A stretch of 64,000 nucleotides of DNA, taken from the NCBI RefSeq assembly GCF_001447195.1, contig NZ_LFRI01000538.1:1-64000 (forward strand). Direction: 5' to 3'. Under the pieces are notes generated by a model that saw nothing but the letters and a program-made list of their open reading frames with translations, was not told the origin of the DNA and made no database searches. This document shows, in pieces, positions 56,824 through 64,000 of the stretch (positions are counted from its first letter, which is position 1; every line of letters begins with the position of its first letter). The position numbers and the translations under genes are program-made. This DNA is from Aquabacterium parvum (GTDB lineage Bacteria; Pseudomonadota; Gammaproteobacteria; Burkholderiales; Burkholderiaceae_C).

Positions 56824-57771
56824 TCAGGCGGCGGCGTGGCGACGGGCCTTGCCAGCCAACAACAGCACACCCATGCCAGCCAGCAGCAGTGCGAGCGACT
56901 CGGCCTCGGGCACGACAGCAGCACTGCCCCAGACGCGGACAGCGGCGATCAGATCAGCGGAGGCCGCCGACCCGCCGCCATTGATGAAGCTGGTCTCATA
57001 CCGACGTTTCAGGGAAGCGCTGTCGGCGCCGGCATCATCGCCGTAGGCCGCCACCCGGACCGAGTCCGTTGCAGGGAAGAAATTGATGGCGGCAGGGTCA
57101 CCGTTGAAACTGGCGTACGGGTAGGGTTCGTTGAACGTGAATGGCGTCTGCCCCACTTTCAGCACGAAGGCGGCCGCAGCGTAATCCCCGTCGGGCAAGA
57201 GACTGGTCGGCGCGACGTGCTCGCCCGTCAGCGCGGCCTGGAGGTCAACGTCAGCCAGGAATGTCACCTTGGTCTTGGGCGACAGGGTGAAACCGTAGGC
57301 GTTATGGCCGGTGGTGTAGCCCACATTGCCATTGGCCAAGGCATCGAAGCGGACTTGGCGCCCCGCCACATCGGCCGTCGGGCTGGCGCGCCCGTCAACT
57401 TGCAGCGTGTAGGCACCGAGGGCCGACGACCCGCCGCGCTGCACCTGCCCGGCGACCCCACCCAGCGTTGCATGCCTGCCTTCGGCGGACAGATCCGTCA
57501 GGACCGGCATGAGGATGGCACGGGTGTCGACCAGCCGCTCGGCACTCCAGCCTGGAAGATAGGACTCGAGCACCACCTCCCCAGTGATCTCGGTGGAACG
57601 CCGATTCGAGAACTTGATGGATGGCGCGATGCCATCGGTCAGGTCGAGGTCTTCAAGGACGAAGGTGAGGCCCATGTTGGCAGAAGCCGTCGCGGTGGGC
57701 AGAACGGCGGCGTGCGCCGCGCCTGAAAGTGCGAGCGCTGCCGCCCACACCATGGGTGATCGATGTGTCAT
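56824..57771 (-). CDS. PEP-CTERM-like exported protein (variant VPEAES motif)
   Basis: A 315-residue paralogue of the neighbouring gene, with a signal peptide ending near AHAAV (about 22) and the shared N-terminal LEDLDLTDG block. The C-terminus has VVPEAESLALLLAG, a variant with PEA in place of PEP, then a hydrophobic helix and KARRHAAA. It is probably still an exosortase substrate. AGGGAG lies before the ATG at 57771. The two genes are 27 bp apart and likely one transcript, followed by tsaD. Confidence 0.8.
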   Translation of the reverse strand: MTHRSPMVWAAALALSGAAHAAVLPTATASANMGLTFVLEDLDLTDGIAPSIKFSNRRSTEITGEVVLESYLPGWSAERLVDTRAILMPVLTDLSAEGRHATLGGVAGQVQRGGSSALGAYTLQVDGRASPTADVAGRQVRFDALANGNVGYTTGHNAYGFTLSPKTKVTFLADVDLQAALTGEHVAPTSLLPDGDYAAAAFVLKVGQTPFTFNEPYPYASFNGDPAAINFFPATDSVRVAAYGDDAGADSASLKRRYETSFINGGGSAASADLIAAVRVWGSAAVVPEAESLALLLAGMGVLLLAGKARRHAAA

Positions 57772-58236
57772 GTGAACTCCCTGGTTCGTGGAAATGAAGG
57801 ATTTGTGACCTCGTCCACGGTCAGGCAGGCCATCGGTTCACCCAGCGCGAAGCCCCGCCGACAGGCGTCTGAGGCTGCCCGCGGCGGTTGCCGCCGCGAT
57901 GCCCTCCCCCGAAGGCTTGACTCATGTGCGTGGCCGATCGCTGCCTGTGCCGGCGGATCAGATCTCGAAGGACCTTAGCACCCTCGATCCGGCGGCTCGC
58001 CCCCCGCCTCAAGGTGAATTTGTGCCAAACCCGCTCGGAATGTCAGCAATCGAATCAATGGCTGGCTGCCGCTTTTTTGAGGCTCGGCCGATCGGTCAGC
58101 GCAACGATGAGGCAGCACAGAGCTGCGCCAACGCCTGCACGACCCGAGGGCGGTGACTCGCTCAAGGCGTGTAGAGGACCACCAACACAAGTGCCCACCC
58201 ACGTTGCAAGCGGCGCGGATGTTGCATGATCACCCC
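57772..58236. other. Intergenic region with divergent promoters, no gene seen
   Basis: This 465-bp gap separates the PEP-CTERM pair (minus) from nasT (plus). No frame here has protein-like composition. A GC-rich perfect hairpin CGCGGCGG-TTG-CCGCCGCG lies at 57880-57898 without a T-run. No gene for a NasS nitrate sensor is present, although nasT often has one next to it. Confidence 0.5.
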
Positions 58237-58872
58237 ATGAGCATCGAAAAAGCGCAAGGGCTCCGCGTCGTCATCGTCCTGCCCGTCACCCTGTCCGTCG
58301 AACCCGACGACGACGAGGTGGCCGAGGTCGAGCGTTCGCGCATCCTGCGCCTGTCGCTGCTGGAAGCCGGCTACAACCTCGTCGCCACCCTGCCGGGCGA
58401 CCGCTTCCTGCCCGAGCGGCTGGCCTAGATCCAGCCCGACCTGATCGTGGTAGACGCTGAATCGCAAGGCCGCGACATCCTCGAGCACGTGGTGATGGCC
58501 ACGCGCGACGAGCGCAGGCCCATCGTGATGTTCACCGCCGACGAAGACACGAGCTACGTGCGCAAGGCCATCGCGGCCTGCGTCTCGGCCTATGTGGTAG
58601 CGGGCACGCCCACCGAGCACATCAAGCCGGTACTGGACGTGGCCCTGGCTCGCTTCGAGCACGAAGAGCGCCTGCGCAGCGAACTGGCCGATGCGCGCAG
58701 TCAACTGGAAGAGCGCAAGGTCATCGACCGCGCCAAGGGCCTGCTCATGACCCGCCAGGGACTGTCCGAGCAGGAAGCCTATGCGCGCCTGCGCAAGGCG
58801 GCCATGGGCCGCGGTCTGAAACTGGCCGAGGTGGCCCAGCGCCTGATCGACGCCGCCGACCTGCTGGGCTGA
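58237..58872 (+). pseudogene. nasT: ANTAR-domain antiterminator NasT, interrupted by an in-frame amber codon
   Basis: The reading frame from ATG 58237 encodes a NasT-type regulator of 211 residues but has TAG at codon 64 (58426-58428). Sequence on both sides stays in the same frame and matches the family: LRLSLLEAGYNLVATLPGD before, IQPDLIVVDAES (Asp73) and AKGLLMTRQGLSEQEAYARL after. The C-terminal ANTAR RNA-binding domain is intact. A single C-to-T change of a CAG glutamine codon explains the stop. A GTG at 58447 could restart a 141-residue ANTAR-containing protein lacking the first part of the receiver. Alternatives are amber read-through or a base-call error. NasT normally binds the leader of the nitrate operon to prevent termination; such a leader follows. 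Confidence 0.85.
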
Positions 58873-58885
58873 AACCCACGCTGTC

Positions 58886-58923
58886 GGTGCACGTCACCCC
58901 GGGACGGTGCGCCCGGGGCACCG
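58886..58923. promoter_or_regulatory. Inverted repeats upstream of the sigma-54 promoter, possible activator sites
   Basis: GGTG-N5-CACC (58886-58898) and CGGTGC-N7-GCACCG (58905-58923) lie 91-128 bases before the predicted start of transcription, where NtrC-type activators bind. The half-site order differs from the enteric NtrC consensus, so the protein is uncertain. The second repeat could also be a hairpin ending nasT. A run of ten C (58955-58964) lies between these repeats and the promoter. Confidence 0.35.
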
Positions 58924-58988
58924 CAACAGGGGCCCAAGCGCCCTTTCCTCGACGCCCCCCCCCCAGCGAAGCCAGCCTCAACCGAAGC

Positions 58989-59004
58989 TGGCACAGGCTT
59001 TGCA
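58989..59004 (+). promoter_or_regulatory. Sigma-54 (-24/-12) promoter of the nrt operon
   Basis: TGGCACAGGCTTTGCA matches the sigma-54 consensus TGGCAC-N5-TTGCA exactly, with GG at -24 and GC at -12. Transcription is expected near 59014, four bases before the first ANTAR hairpin. This predicts nitrogen-limitation control through RpoN and an NtrC-type activator. Confidence 0.9.
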
Positions 59005-59017
59005 ACGCCTCATGCAA

Positions 59018-59068
59018 GCAAGGTCAACGGCGACCTTGCGTGACTCGGGCGCTCGAAGATGAGGCCCG
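59018..59068 (+). promoter_or_regulatory. ANTAR-target tandem hairpins in the nrtA leader
   Basis: Hairpin P1 (59018-59039) has an eight-bp perfect stem GCAAGGTC/GACCTTGC and a six-base loop AACGGC with A1 and G4, the ANTAR consensus. Hairpin P2 (59046-59068) has stem CGGGC plus CTC/GAG with one bulged G and a six-base loop GAAGAT with G4 but G rather than A at position 1. Six bases separate them. Such pairs are bound by dimers of ANTAR proteins such as NasT to stop formation of a downstream terminator. Confidence 0.8.
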
Positions 59069-59079
59069 TGCTTGCGGAC

Positions 59080-59140
59080 AAAGGTGTTTTCGCTGCGTGA
59101 AGCCAATGGCAGAGCGCGACGACGGCACCTTTTTGTTTTT
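59080..59140 (+). terminator. Leader terminator (attenuator) before nrtA
   Basis: AAAGGTG (59080-59086) pairs with CACCTTT (59126-59132), enclosing a second, bulged stem around CGCTGC/GCAGAGCG, and is followed by TTGTTTTT. It lies between the ANTAR hairpins and the nrtA start, so transcription should end here unless antitermination occurs. Confidence 0.65.
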
Positions 59141-59161
59141 CAACCAGGAAAGCTTTGCACC

Positions 59162-60406
59162 ATGAATCAGCAGGACCCGAACATGACCCGCCGCACCATC
59201 TTGAAGAGCGCTGCTGCCGCCGGCGCTGTCGGTGCCCTCGCCTCCCTTTCTTCGGCGGTCTGGGCCGCCGGGTCCGACAAGCCGGAGCTGGAAGAAGTCA
59301 AGATCGGCTTCATCCCGCTGACCGACTGCGCGTCCATCGTGATGGCCTCGGTGCTGGGCTTCGACAAGAAGTACGGCATCAAGATCATCCCCACCAAGGA
59401 GGCGTCGTGGGCGGGGGTCCGCGACAAGCTGGTCAACGGCGACCTGCACATGGCTCACGTGCTGTATGGCCTGATCTACGGCGTGCAACTGGGCATCGGT
59501 GGCCCCAAGAAGGACATGGCCGTGTTGATGAGCCTGAACCACAATGGGCAAGCCATCACTTTGTCGAAGGCCCTGGCAGACAAGAAGGCCGTCGATGGCG
59601 CCTCGCTGGCCAAGCTGATGAGCACCGACAAGCGCGAGTACACCTTCGCGCAGACTTTCCCGACCGGCACGCACGCCATGTGGCTGTACTACTGGCTGGC
59701 CACCTACAGCATCCATCCGATGAAGGATGCCAAGGTCATCACCGTTCCCCCGCCGCAGATGGTGGCCAACATGCGCGTGGGCAACATGGACGGCTACTGC
59801 GTGGGCGAGCCCTGGGGCCACCGCGCCATCATGGATGGCATCGGCATCACGGCGGTGACGACCCAGGACATCTGGCAGGATCACCCCGAAAAGGTGCTGG
59901 GCTGCACCGATGAGTTCACCAAGAAGTACCCCAACACGGCGCGCGCCGTGATGATGGCGGTGCTCGAGGCCAGCAAGTGGATCGACGCAGGCCTGCAGAA
60001 CAAGCTGAAGATGGCCGAAACCATCGCCGCGAAGTCCTACGTCAACACCGGCGTCGATGCCATCAACCAGCGCATCCTGGGGCGCTACCAGAACGGCCTG
60101 GGCAAGACCTGGGACGACCCCAACCACATGAAGTTCTTCAACGACGGCAAGGTCAACTTCCCGTACCTGAGCGATGGCATGTGGTTCCTCACGCAGCAAA
60201 AGCGCTGGGGCCTGCTCAAGGACCACCCCGACTACCTGGCGGTGGCCAAGCAGGTCAACAAGGTCGACCTGTACAAGCAGGCGGCCAGCGCGCTGAACGT
60301 GCCGGTACCCAAGGACCCGATGCGCACCTCCAAGATGATCGATGGCGTGGTCTGGGACGGCAAGGACCCCAGGAAGTACGCCGACGGTTTCAAGATCAAG
60401 GTCTGA
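59162..60406 (+). CDS. nrtA: NrtA/CmpA-type ABC transporter substrate-binding protein (nitrate)
   Basis: A 414-residue periplasmic binding protein. The N-terminus has a Tat signal with TRRTILKSA (arginines 10-11) and a hydrophobic stretch to about residue 37. The mature part belongs to the NMT1/NrtA type: KIGFIPLTDCASIVMA, QTFPTGTHAMWLYYWLA, MRVGNMDGYCVGEPWG. The last block holds residues lining the anion pocket in NrtA. Nitrate rather than bicarbonate or sulfonate is inferred from the NasT/ANTAR leader and sigma-54 promoter. AGGAAAG lies 11 bases before the ATG. It has an export signal, so it is not the cytosolic sensor NasS. Confidence 0.9.
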   Translation: MNQQDPNMTRRTILKSAAAAGAVGALASLSSAVWAAGSDKPELEEVKIGFIPLTDCASIVMASVLGFDKKYGIKIIPTKEASWAGVRDKLVNGDLHMAHVLYGLIYGVQLGIGGPKKDMAVLMSLNHNGQAITLSKALADKKAVDGASLAKLMSTDKREYTFAQTFPTGTHAMWLYYWLATYSIHPMKDAKVITVPPPQMVANMRVGNMDGYCVGEPWGHRAIMDGIGITAVTTQDIWQDHPEKVLGCTDEFTKKYPNTARAVMMAVLEASKWIDAGLQNKLKMAETIAAKSYVNTGVDAINQRILGRYQNGLGKTWDDPNHMKFFNDGKVNFPYLSDGMWFLTQQKRWGLLKDHPDYLAVAKQVNKVDLYKQAASALNVPVPKDPMRTSKMIDGVVWDGKDPRKYADGFKIKV

Positions 60407-60514
60407 GCCCCTCACCGCCTTGAGTTCCGGTTGCAAGCCCCCCGGTTCGACGTCTTCACCCGTTCACCACCGAGCCCCGCTGAGGCCGGCCCGACAGAGC
60501 GCCCAACGATGGCA

Positions 60515-60538
60515 CCGCCCCTCCCTCGCGGGAGGCGG
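60515..60538 (+). other. Intercistronic hairpin between nrtA and nrtB
   Basis: CCTCCC-TCGC-GGGAGG with CCG/CGG extending the stem past a small bulge sits in the 251-base gap after nrtA. There is no T-run. It may protect the nrtA 3' end so that binding protein exceeds membrane subunits. The rest of the gap shows nothing recognisable. Confidence 0.4.
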
Positions 60539-60657
60539 CCGGTCATCCCGATGAAGGATGGCTCATCAGGCCAATTTCTTGCAGACGCCGAGCCGGGAGG
60601 GGCCTTGCGCCCACCCCGTTCCAGACCTCTCTCCCTGATCCACCAAAGGAGCCCGCC

Positions 60658-61572
60658 ATGGTCAGCGCCGTATTTCACAGCCCCTCCGATGCCAGCGACG
60701 CCCTGCGCGCCGACAAGGCCTGTGCCAAGCCCCCCCTCACACCCATGACCGCTGTTTCCGCCCCCACCGCCACGGCCTGCGCTCAACCCGCCAGGGCACC
60801 ATTCGACTGGGCAGGCTGGGCGCTGAAGCTCCTCTCGCCTGTGGCGGGCCTGGCCCTGCTGGTGGGCATCTGGGCCCTGCTCACCATGAAGAGCACCACC
60901 TTTCCCACCCCGCTGCAGACCTGGGACGCGGCGGTGGTGCTGTTCTCCGACCCGTTCTACAGCAACGGCCCCAATGACCAGGGCATCGGCTGGAACATCT
61001 GGTTCTCGCTCAAGCGCGTGGCGATGGGCTTCGGCCTGGCCGCGCTGGTGGGCATCCCGATGGGCTTCATCATCGGTCGATCGCAGGTGATCGGCGGCAT
61101 GCTCAACCCGATCATCAGCCTGCTGCGCCCTGTCTCGCCGCTGGCCTGGTTGCCCATCGGCCTGCTGGTGTTCAAGTCGGCCGACCCGGCAGCCATCTGG
61201 ACCATCTTCATCTGCTCGATCTGGCCGATGATCATCAACACCGCTGTGGGCGTGCAGCGCGTGCCCGAGGACTACCTCAACGTGGCCAAGGTGCTGAACC
61301 TGAGCGAGTGGAAGATCGTCACCAAGATCCTGTTCCCCTCGGTGCTGCCTTACATGCTGACTGGCGTGCGCCTGTCGGTGGGCACGGCCTGGCTGGTGAT
61401 CGTGGCGGCCGAGATGCTGACCGGCGGCGTGGGCATCGGCTTCTGGGTCTGGGACGAGTGGAACAACCTGAACGTCCAGCACATCATCATCGCCATCTTC
61501 GTGATCGGCATCGTCGGCCTGCTGCTGGAAAACGCCCTCGTGGCCATCGCCAAGCGCTTCAGCTTCGAGTAA
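60658..61572 (+). CDS. nrtB: Nitrate ABC transporter permease
   Basis: A 304-residue inner-membrane permease of the NitT/TauT class. A cytoplasmic N-terminus of about 55 residues is followed by roughly six helices; the conserved EAA-type coupling loop lies around 61240-61340 (VPEDYLNVAKVLNLSEWK). The block RPVSPLAWLPIGLLVFK is typical of NrtB. AAAGGAG lies eight bases before the ATG. Ten bases separate it from the ATPase gene. Confidence 0.92.
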   Translation: MVSAVFHSPSDASDALRADKACAKPPLTPMTAVSAPTATACAQPARAPFDWAGWALKLLSPVAGLALLVGIWALLTMKSTTFPTPLQTWDAAVVLFSDPFYSNGPNDQGIGWNIWFSLKRVAMGFGLAALVGIPMGFIIGRSQVIGGMLNPIISLLRPVSPLAWLPIGLLVFKSADPAAIWTIFICSIWPMIINTAVGVQRVPEDYLNVAKVLNLSEWKIVTKILFPSVLPYMLTGVRLSVGTAWLVIVAAEMLTGGVGIGFWVWDEWNNLNVQHIIIAIFVIGIVGLLLENALVAIAKRFSFE

Positions 61573-61582
61573 GGAGATCACC

Positions 61583-62383
61583 ATGTCCGCATTCATCGAC
61601 ATCAGCCAGGCCGAGATGGTGTTCAACACCAAGAAGGGCCAGTTCCACGCGCTGCGTGAGATCAACCTGCAGATCAACCAGGGCGAGTTCATCGCGCTGA
61701 TCGGTCACTCGGGCTGCGGCAAGTCCACGCTGCTGAACCTGATCGCCGGACTGCTGACGCCTACGAGTGGCGGCCTGATCTGCGACAGACGCGAGATCGC
61801 CGGCCCCGGCCCCGAGCGGGCGATGGTGTTCCAGAACCACTCGCTGCTGCCCTGGCTGACCTGCTTCGACAATGTCTACCTGGCGGTGGAACGGGTGTTC
61901 GGCGCCAAGGAGAGCAAGGCCCAGCTCAAGGCCCGCACCCAGGCCGCGCTGGAGCTCGTGAACATGGCCCACGCCACGCAGAAGCGCCCGGGCGAGATCT
62001 CCGGCGGCATGAAGCAGCGCGTGGGCATCGCCCGGGCCCTGGCGATGGAGCCCAAGGTGCTGCTGATGGACGAGCCCTTCGGTGCACTCGATGCGCTCAC
62101 GCGTGCCCACCTGCAGGACGAGCTGCTCAAGATCGTGGCCCGCACCAGCAGCACCGTGGTGATGGTGACCCACGATGTGGACGAGGCGGTGCTGCTGTCA
62201 GACCGCATCGTGATGATGACCAACGGCCCGGCCGCCACCATCGGCGAGGTGCTGGAAGTGCCCCTGGTGCGCCCGCGCAACCGCGTCGAGCTGGCCGAGG
62301 ACGCCACCTACATGCACTGCCGCAAGGCCGTGCTGGACTTCCTCTACACCCGCCACGGCGTGGCGCACCAGCAAGCCGCCTGA
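61583..62383 (+). CDS. nrtD: Nitrate ABC transporter ATP-binding protein
   Basis: A 266-residue ABC ATPase with Walker A GHSGCGKSTLLN (about 44-55), signature SGGMKQRVGIARAL and Walker B VLLMDEPFGALDALT, followed by the H-loop MVTHDVDEAV. It energises NrtAB. AAGGAG precedes the ATG. No nitrite or nitrate reductase gene follows, which is unusual for an assimilation operon; instead a promoter and terminator lie directly after the stop. Confidence 0.92.
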   Translation: MSAFIDISQAEMVFNTKKGQFHALREINLQINQGEFIALIGHSGCGKSTLLNLIAGLLTPTSGGLICDRREIAGPGPERAMVFQNHSLLPWLTCFDNVYLAVERVFGAKESKAQLKARTQAALELVNMAHATQKRPGEISGGMKQRVGIARALAMEPKVLLMDEPFGALDALTRAHLQDELLKIVARTSSTVVMVTHDVDEAVLLSDRIVMMTNGPAATIGEVLEVPLVRPRNRVELAEDATYMHCRKAVLDFLYTRHGVAHQQAA

Positions 62384-62398
62384 GTTCCCCGTGAGGGC

Positions 62399-62414
62399 TG
62401 GCACAGCGTTTGCA
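62399..62414 (+). promoter_or_regulatory. Second sigma-54 promoter, directly after nrtD
   Basis: TGGCACAGCGTTTGCA again fits TGGCAC-N5-TTGCA exactly and nearly repeats the nrtA promoter (GCTGGCACAG, then TTTGCAA). It points right, toward the end of the convergent lgt gene, and no plus-strand gene lies within 900 bp. Start of transcription is expected near 62425. Confidence 0.85.
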
Positions 62415-62424
62415 AATGCTCCAG

Positions 62425-62539
62425 CGGCCAGCGGTTTCGTGCGAAGCCGGTGGTCTTCCTCAGCGGGGGTCCGTGGGTTTGCGAAGACGCCACCGACCCT
62501 TTTACGCCCCCTGTCCTCCCGGACGGGGGGCATTTTTTT
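62425..62539 (+). ncRNA. Candidate sigma-54-dependent small RNA
   Basis: About 115 nt between a sigma-54 promoter and a strong terminator, with no start codon plus ribosome site. Hairpin 1 (about 62421-62451) pairs CGGTTTC with GAAGCCG. Hairpin 2 (62467-62499) is long: GGGT and CGTGG pair with CCACCG and ACCC, capped by GTTT-GCGA-AGAC with a GNRA loop. The terminator is the third hairpin. By position it could be a nitrogen-starvation sRNA, comparable in principle to NrsZ of Pseudomonas, but no sequence similarity is claimed. Confidence 0.5.
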
Positions 62540-63320
62540 GGGCCACACCCCAAATCAGGGCGCCCAGCACGATCATCGGCACGCACAGCCACTGGCCCAT
62601 GCTCATGTTCAGCGCCAGCAGGCCCAGGAAGCTGTCGGGCTCGCGGAAATACTCGGCCACGAACCGGAAGACGCCATAGCCGAACAGGAAGGCCCCGGCC
62701 ACCGCCCCTTGCGGACGCGGGCTGCGCGCGTACCACCACAACAAAACGAACAAGGCCAGCCCTTCCAGCCCGAACTGGTAGAGCTGCGACGGGTGGCGGG
62801 CGACGTCGGTGCCGGACTGAGGAAAGACCATCGCCCAAGGCAGGCTCGGATCGGCCGCACGCCCCCACAACTCGCCGTTGATGAAGTTGCCGATGCGCCC
62901 TGCCGCCAGTCCCACCGGCACACAGGGCGCCACCAGATCGGCCACCTCGAAAAACGAGCGCTTGCGACGCCAGGCGAACACCCACATGGCCAGGATCACG
63001 CCGATGAGCCCGCCATGAAAGGCCATGCCGCCCTGCCAGACGGCCAGGATTTCACCTGGGTGGCTGAAGTAATACGCGGGCTTGTAGAACAGCACATAGC
63101 CCAGCCGACCACCCAGGATCACACCCAGCACGCCGAAGAACAGCAGGTCCTCGATGGTTTCGCGCGTCCAGCCCGCCTCCGCGTACCAGGGGCGTTTGAC
63201 GCGCTGAGCCGCCAACAGGTAGAACATCGAGAAAGCCGCCAGGTAGGTCAGGCCGTACCAGTGGATCTGCAGGGGCCCCAGAGACAGGGCGATCGGGTCG
63301 AATTGGGGGTGCGTCAGCAT
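62502..63320 (-). CDS. lgt: Prolipoprotein diacylglyceryl transferase
   Basis: A 272-residue inner-membrane enzyme that adds diacylglycerol to the lipobox cysteine of prolipoproteins. It has seven hydrophobic segments, the family signature [21 protein letters not shown] with the essential His, and HPSQLYQ. ATG at 63320 ([12 protein letters not shown]) is the normal start; upstream in-frame sequence is non-coding. It would process the CotH and haemoglobin lipoproteins seen here. Confidence 0.95.
   Translation of the reverse strand: MLTHPQFDPIALSLGPLQIHWYGLTYLAAFSMFYLLAAQRVKRPWYAEAGWTRETIEDLLFFGVLGVILGGRLGYVLFYKPAYYFSHPGEILAVWQGGMAFHGGLIGVILAMWVFAWRRKRSFFEVADLVAPCVPVGLAAGRIGNFINGELWGRAADPSLPWAMVFPQSGTDVARHPSQLYQFGLEGLALFVLLWWYARSPRPQGAVAGAFLFGYGVFRFVAEYFREPDSFLGLLALNMSMGQWLCVPMIVLGALIWGVAQKNAPRPGGQGA
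62506..62539 (+). terminator. Rho-independent terminator overlapping the lgt 3' end
   Basis: GCCCCC-T-GTCC pairs with GGAC-GGGGGGC around TCCC and is followed by A and seven T. It would end transcripts from nrtD and from the second sigma-54 promoter. It lies within the last codons of convergent lgt. Confidence 0.9.
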
Positions 63321-63399
63321 GGCGCGAACGATACCGCATGTGAGCGTGCACAACGGCGGCGCGACAGACCTCACCCGGGGCGCTGCTACGATCCCGCGC

Positions 63400-64000
63400 A
63401 TGCATCCGACCACCATCCAGATCATCGGCGCCGTGCTGTTCGGCATCGCCTTGCTTCACACGTTCTCGACCAAGTTCTTCGAGCACCTGGCCCACACGCG
63501 GCCCGCCCACGCAGGCCTGTGGCACTTCCTGGCCGAAGTCGAGGTGGTGTTCGGCTTCTGGGCCATGGTGCTGATGGTGTTGATGTTCGCGGTCAACGGC
63601 AAGGAGGAGGCCGTCCACTACCTGGACAGCCGCAACTTCACCGAGCCACTGTTCGTCTTCGCGATCATGGTGGCGGCCGCCAGCAAGCCCATCATTCAGC
63701 TTGCCGGTCTGCTCACTCGCATCCTGACAAGGTTGATCCCGCTGCCTGGGGCCATGGGCCTGACACTGGTGATCCTGGCTTTTGTGCCGCTGCTGGGCTC
63801 CTTCATCACCGAGCCGGCCGCCATGACCCTGGCCGCGCTGCTGCTGCGCGATGGGCTGTTCAAACTGGGCATTTCAGAGCGCCTCAAGTACGCCGTGCTG
63901 GGCGTGCTGTTCGTCAACGTGTCGATCGGGGGCACGCTCACGCCTTATGCCGCGCCGCCCGTGTTGATGGTGGCCAGCGCCTGGGGCTGGGACCTGGGCT
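63400..64000 (+). CDS. Putative Na+/H+ antiporter (5' part, runs off the right edge)
   Basis: The frame opens at ATG 63400 and stays open to the end of the window, giving 200 residues. Start [18 protein letters not shown] is hydrophobic; later blocks [47 protein letters not shown] and [19 protein letters not shown] are characteristic of the putative Na+/H+ antiporter family distantly related to NhaD-type carriers. At least five membrane segments are visible. It is divergent from lgt with 79 bp between. Confidence 0.85.
   Translation, partial: MHPTTIQIIGAVLFGIALLHTFSTKFFEHLAHTRPAHAGLWHFLAEVEVVFGFWAMVLMVLMFAVNGKEEAVHYLDSRNFTEPLFVFAIMVAAASKPIIQLAGLLTRILTRLIPLPGAMGLTLVILAFVPLLGSFITEPAAMTLAALLLRDGLFKLGISERLKYAVLGVLFVNVSIGGTLTPYAAPPVLMVASAWGWDLG

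Noticed and set aside
59162-60406. NrtA-like protein as the cytosolic sensor NasS
   Set aside because: It has a clear twin-arginine export signal and is followed by permease and ATPase genes.
62421-62499. Second set of ANTAR-type hairpins in the small-RNA candidate
   Set aside because: The loops are GTGC and GCGA tetraloops, not six-base loops with A1 and G4.
62410-62679. Short plus-strand frame starting within the second sigma-54 promoter
   Set aside because: Its start codons lie before the predicted transcription start, there is no ribosome site, and it runs through the terminator into antisense lgt.

Overview
The window is GC-rich, densely coded bacterial DNA. The gene order rpsO-pnp-tpiA-secG-tRNA-Leu-nuoA to nuoN, followed by a DUF2818 gene, points to a betaproteobacterium of the order Burkholderiales. 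Two proteins with C-terminal PEP-CTERM-type anchors, many c-di-GMP enzymes and sigma-54-controlled nitrate uptake suggest an environmental, possibly biofilm-forming member such as the Leptothrix/Aquabacterium group. The genus is inference. I see no insertion sequence, prophage or CRISPR array.

Left part (1-31.8 kb). A minus-strand sensor kinase that stops before its ATP-binding domain faces a plus-strand operon. That operon encodes a hybrid kinase with a complete phosphorelay, a REC-PAS-GADEF-EAL protein and a GGEEF diguanylate cyclase. Next come nnr (NAD(P)H-hydrate repair) and a gene-free stretch holding a highly folded RNA with its own terminator. A divergent cluster follows: a DUF3034 outer-membrane protein, a truncated-haemoglobin lipoprotein, a cupredoxin-like periplasmic protein and a membrane-bound GGDEF-EAL protein. 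Then come a CotH-kinase lipoprotein, a desaturase/ferredoxin-reductase pair, tRNA-Ser, apaH, a CNNM/CorC protein, comEC, ridA, dsbB, a fused pabB-pabC, gloA, aroC, a CBS-domain gene and a YihY/BrkB gene.

Middle part (31.9-55.9 kb). After a DUF2069 gene and a GlcD-type FAD oxidoreductase, nearly everything is on the minus strand. In transcription order these are tsaD, rpsO, pnp, tpiA, secG, tRNA-Leu(GAG), nuoABCDEFGHIJKLMN, a DUF2818 gene, a Nudix hydrolase and a DUF1178 gene. All 14 subunits of proton-pumping NADH dehydrogenase look intact. A 12-bp perfect stem-loop lies in the pnp leader.

Right part (55.9-64 kb). Two tandem paralogous PEP-CTERM-like proteins precede a nitrate-uptake locus. 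The ANTAR antiterminator gene nasT carries an in-frame amber codon at codon 64. Downstream are a sigma-54 promoter, two hairpins that fit the ANTAR target, an attenuator-type terminator and nrtA-nrtB-nrtD. Directly after nrtD a second, nearly identical sigma-54 promoter drives a stretch of about 115 nt with no gene, ending in a strong terminator: a candidate nitrogen-regulated small RNA. The window ends with lgt and the first 200 codons of a putative Na+/H+ antiporter.
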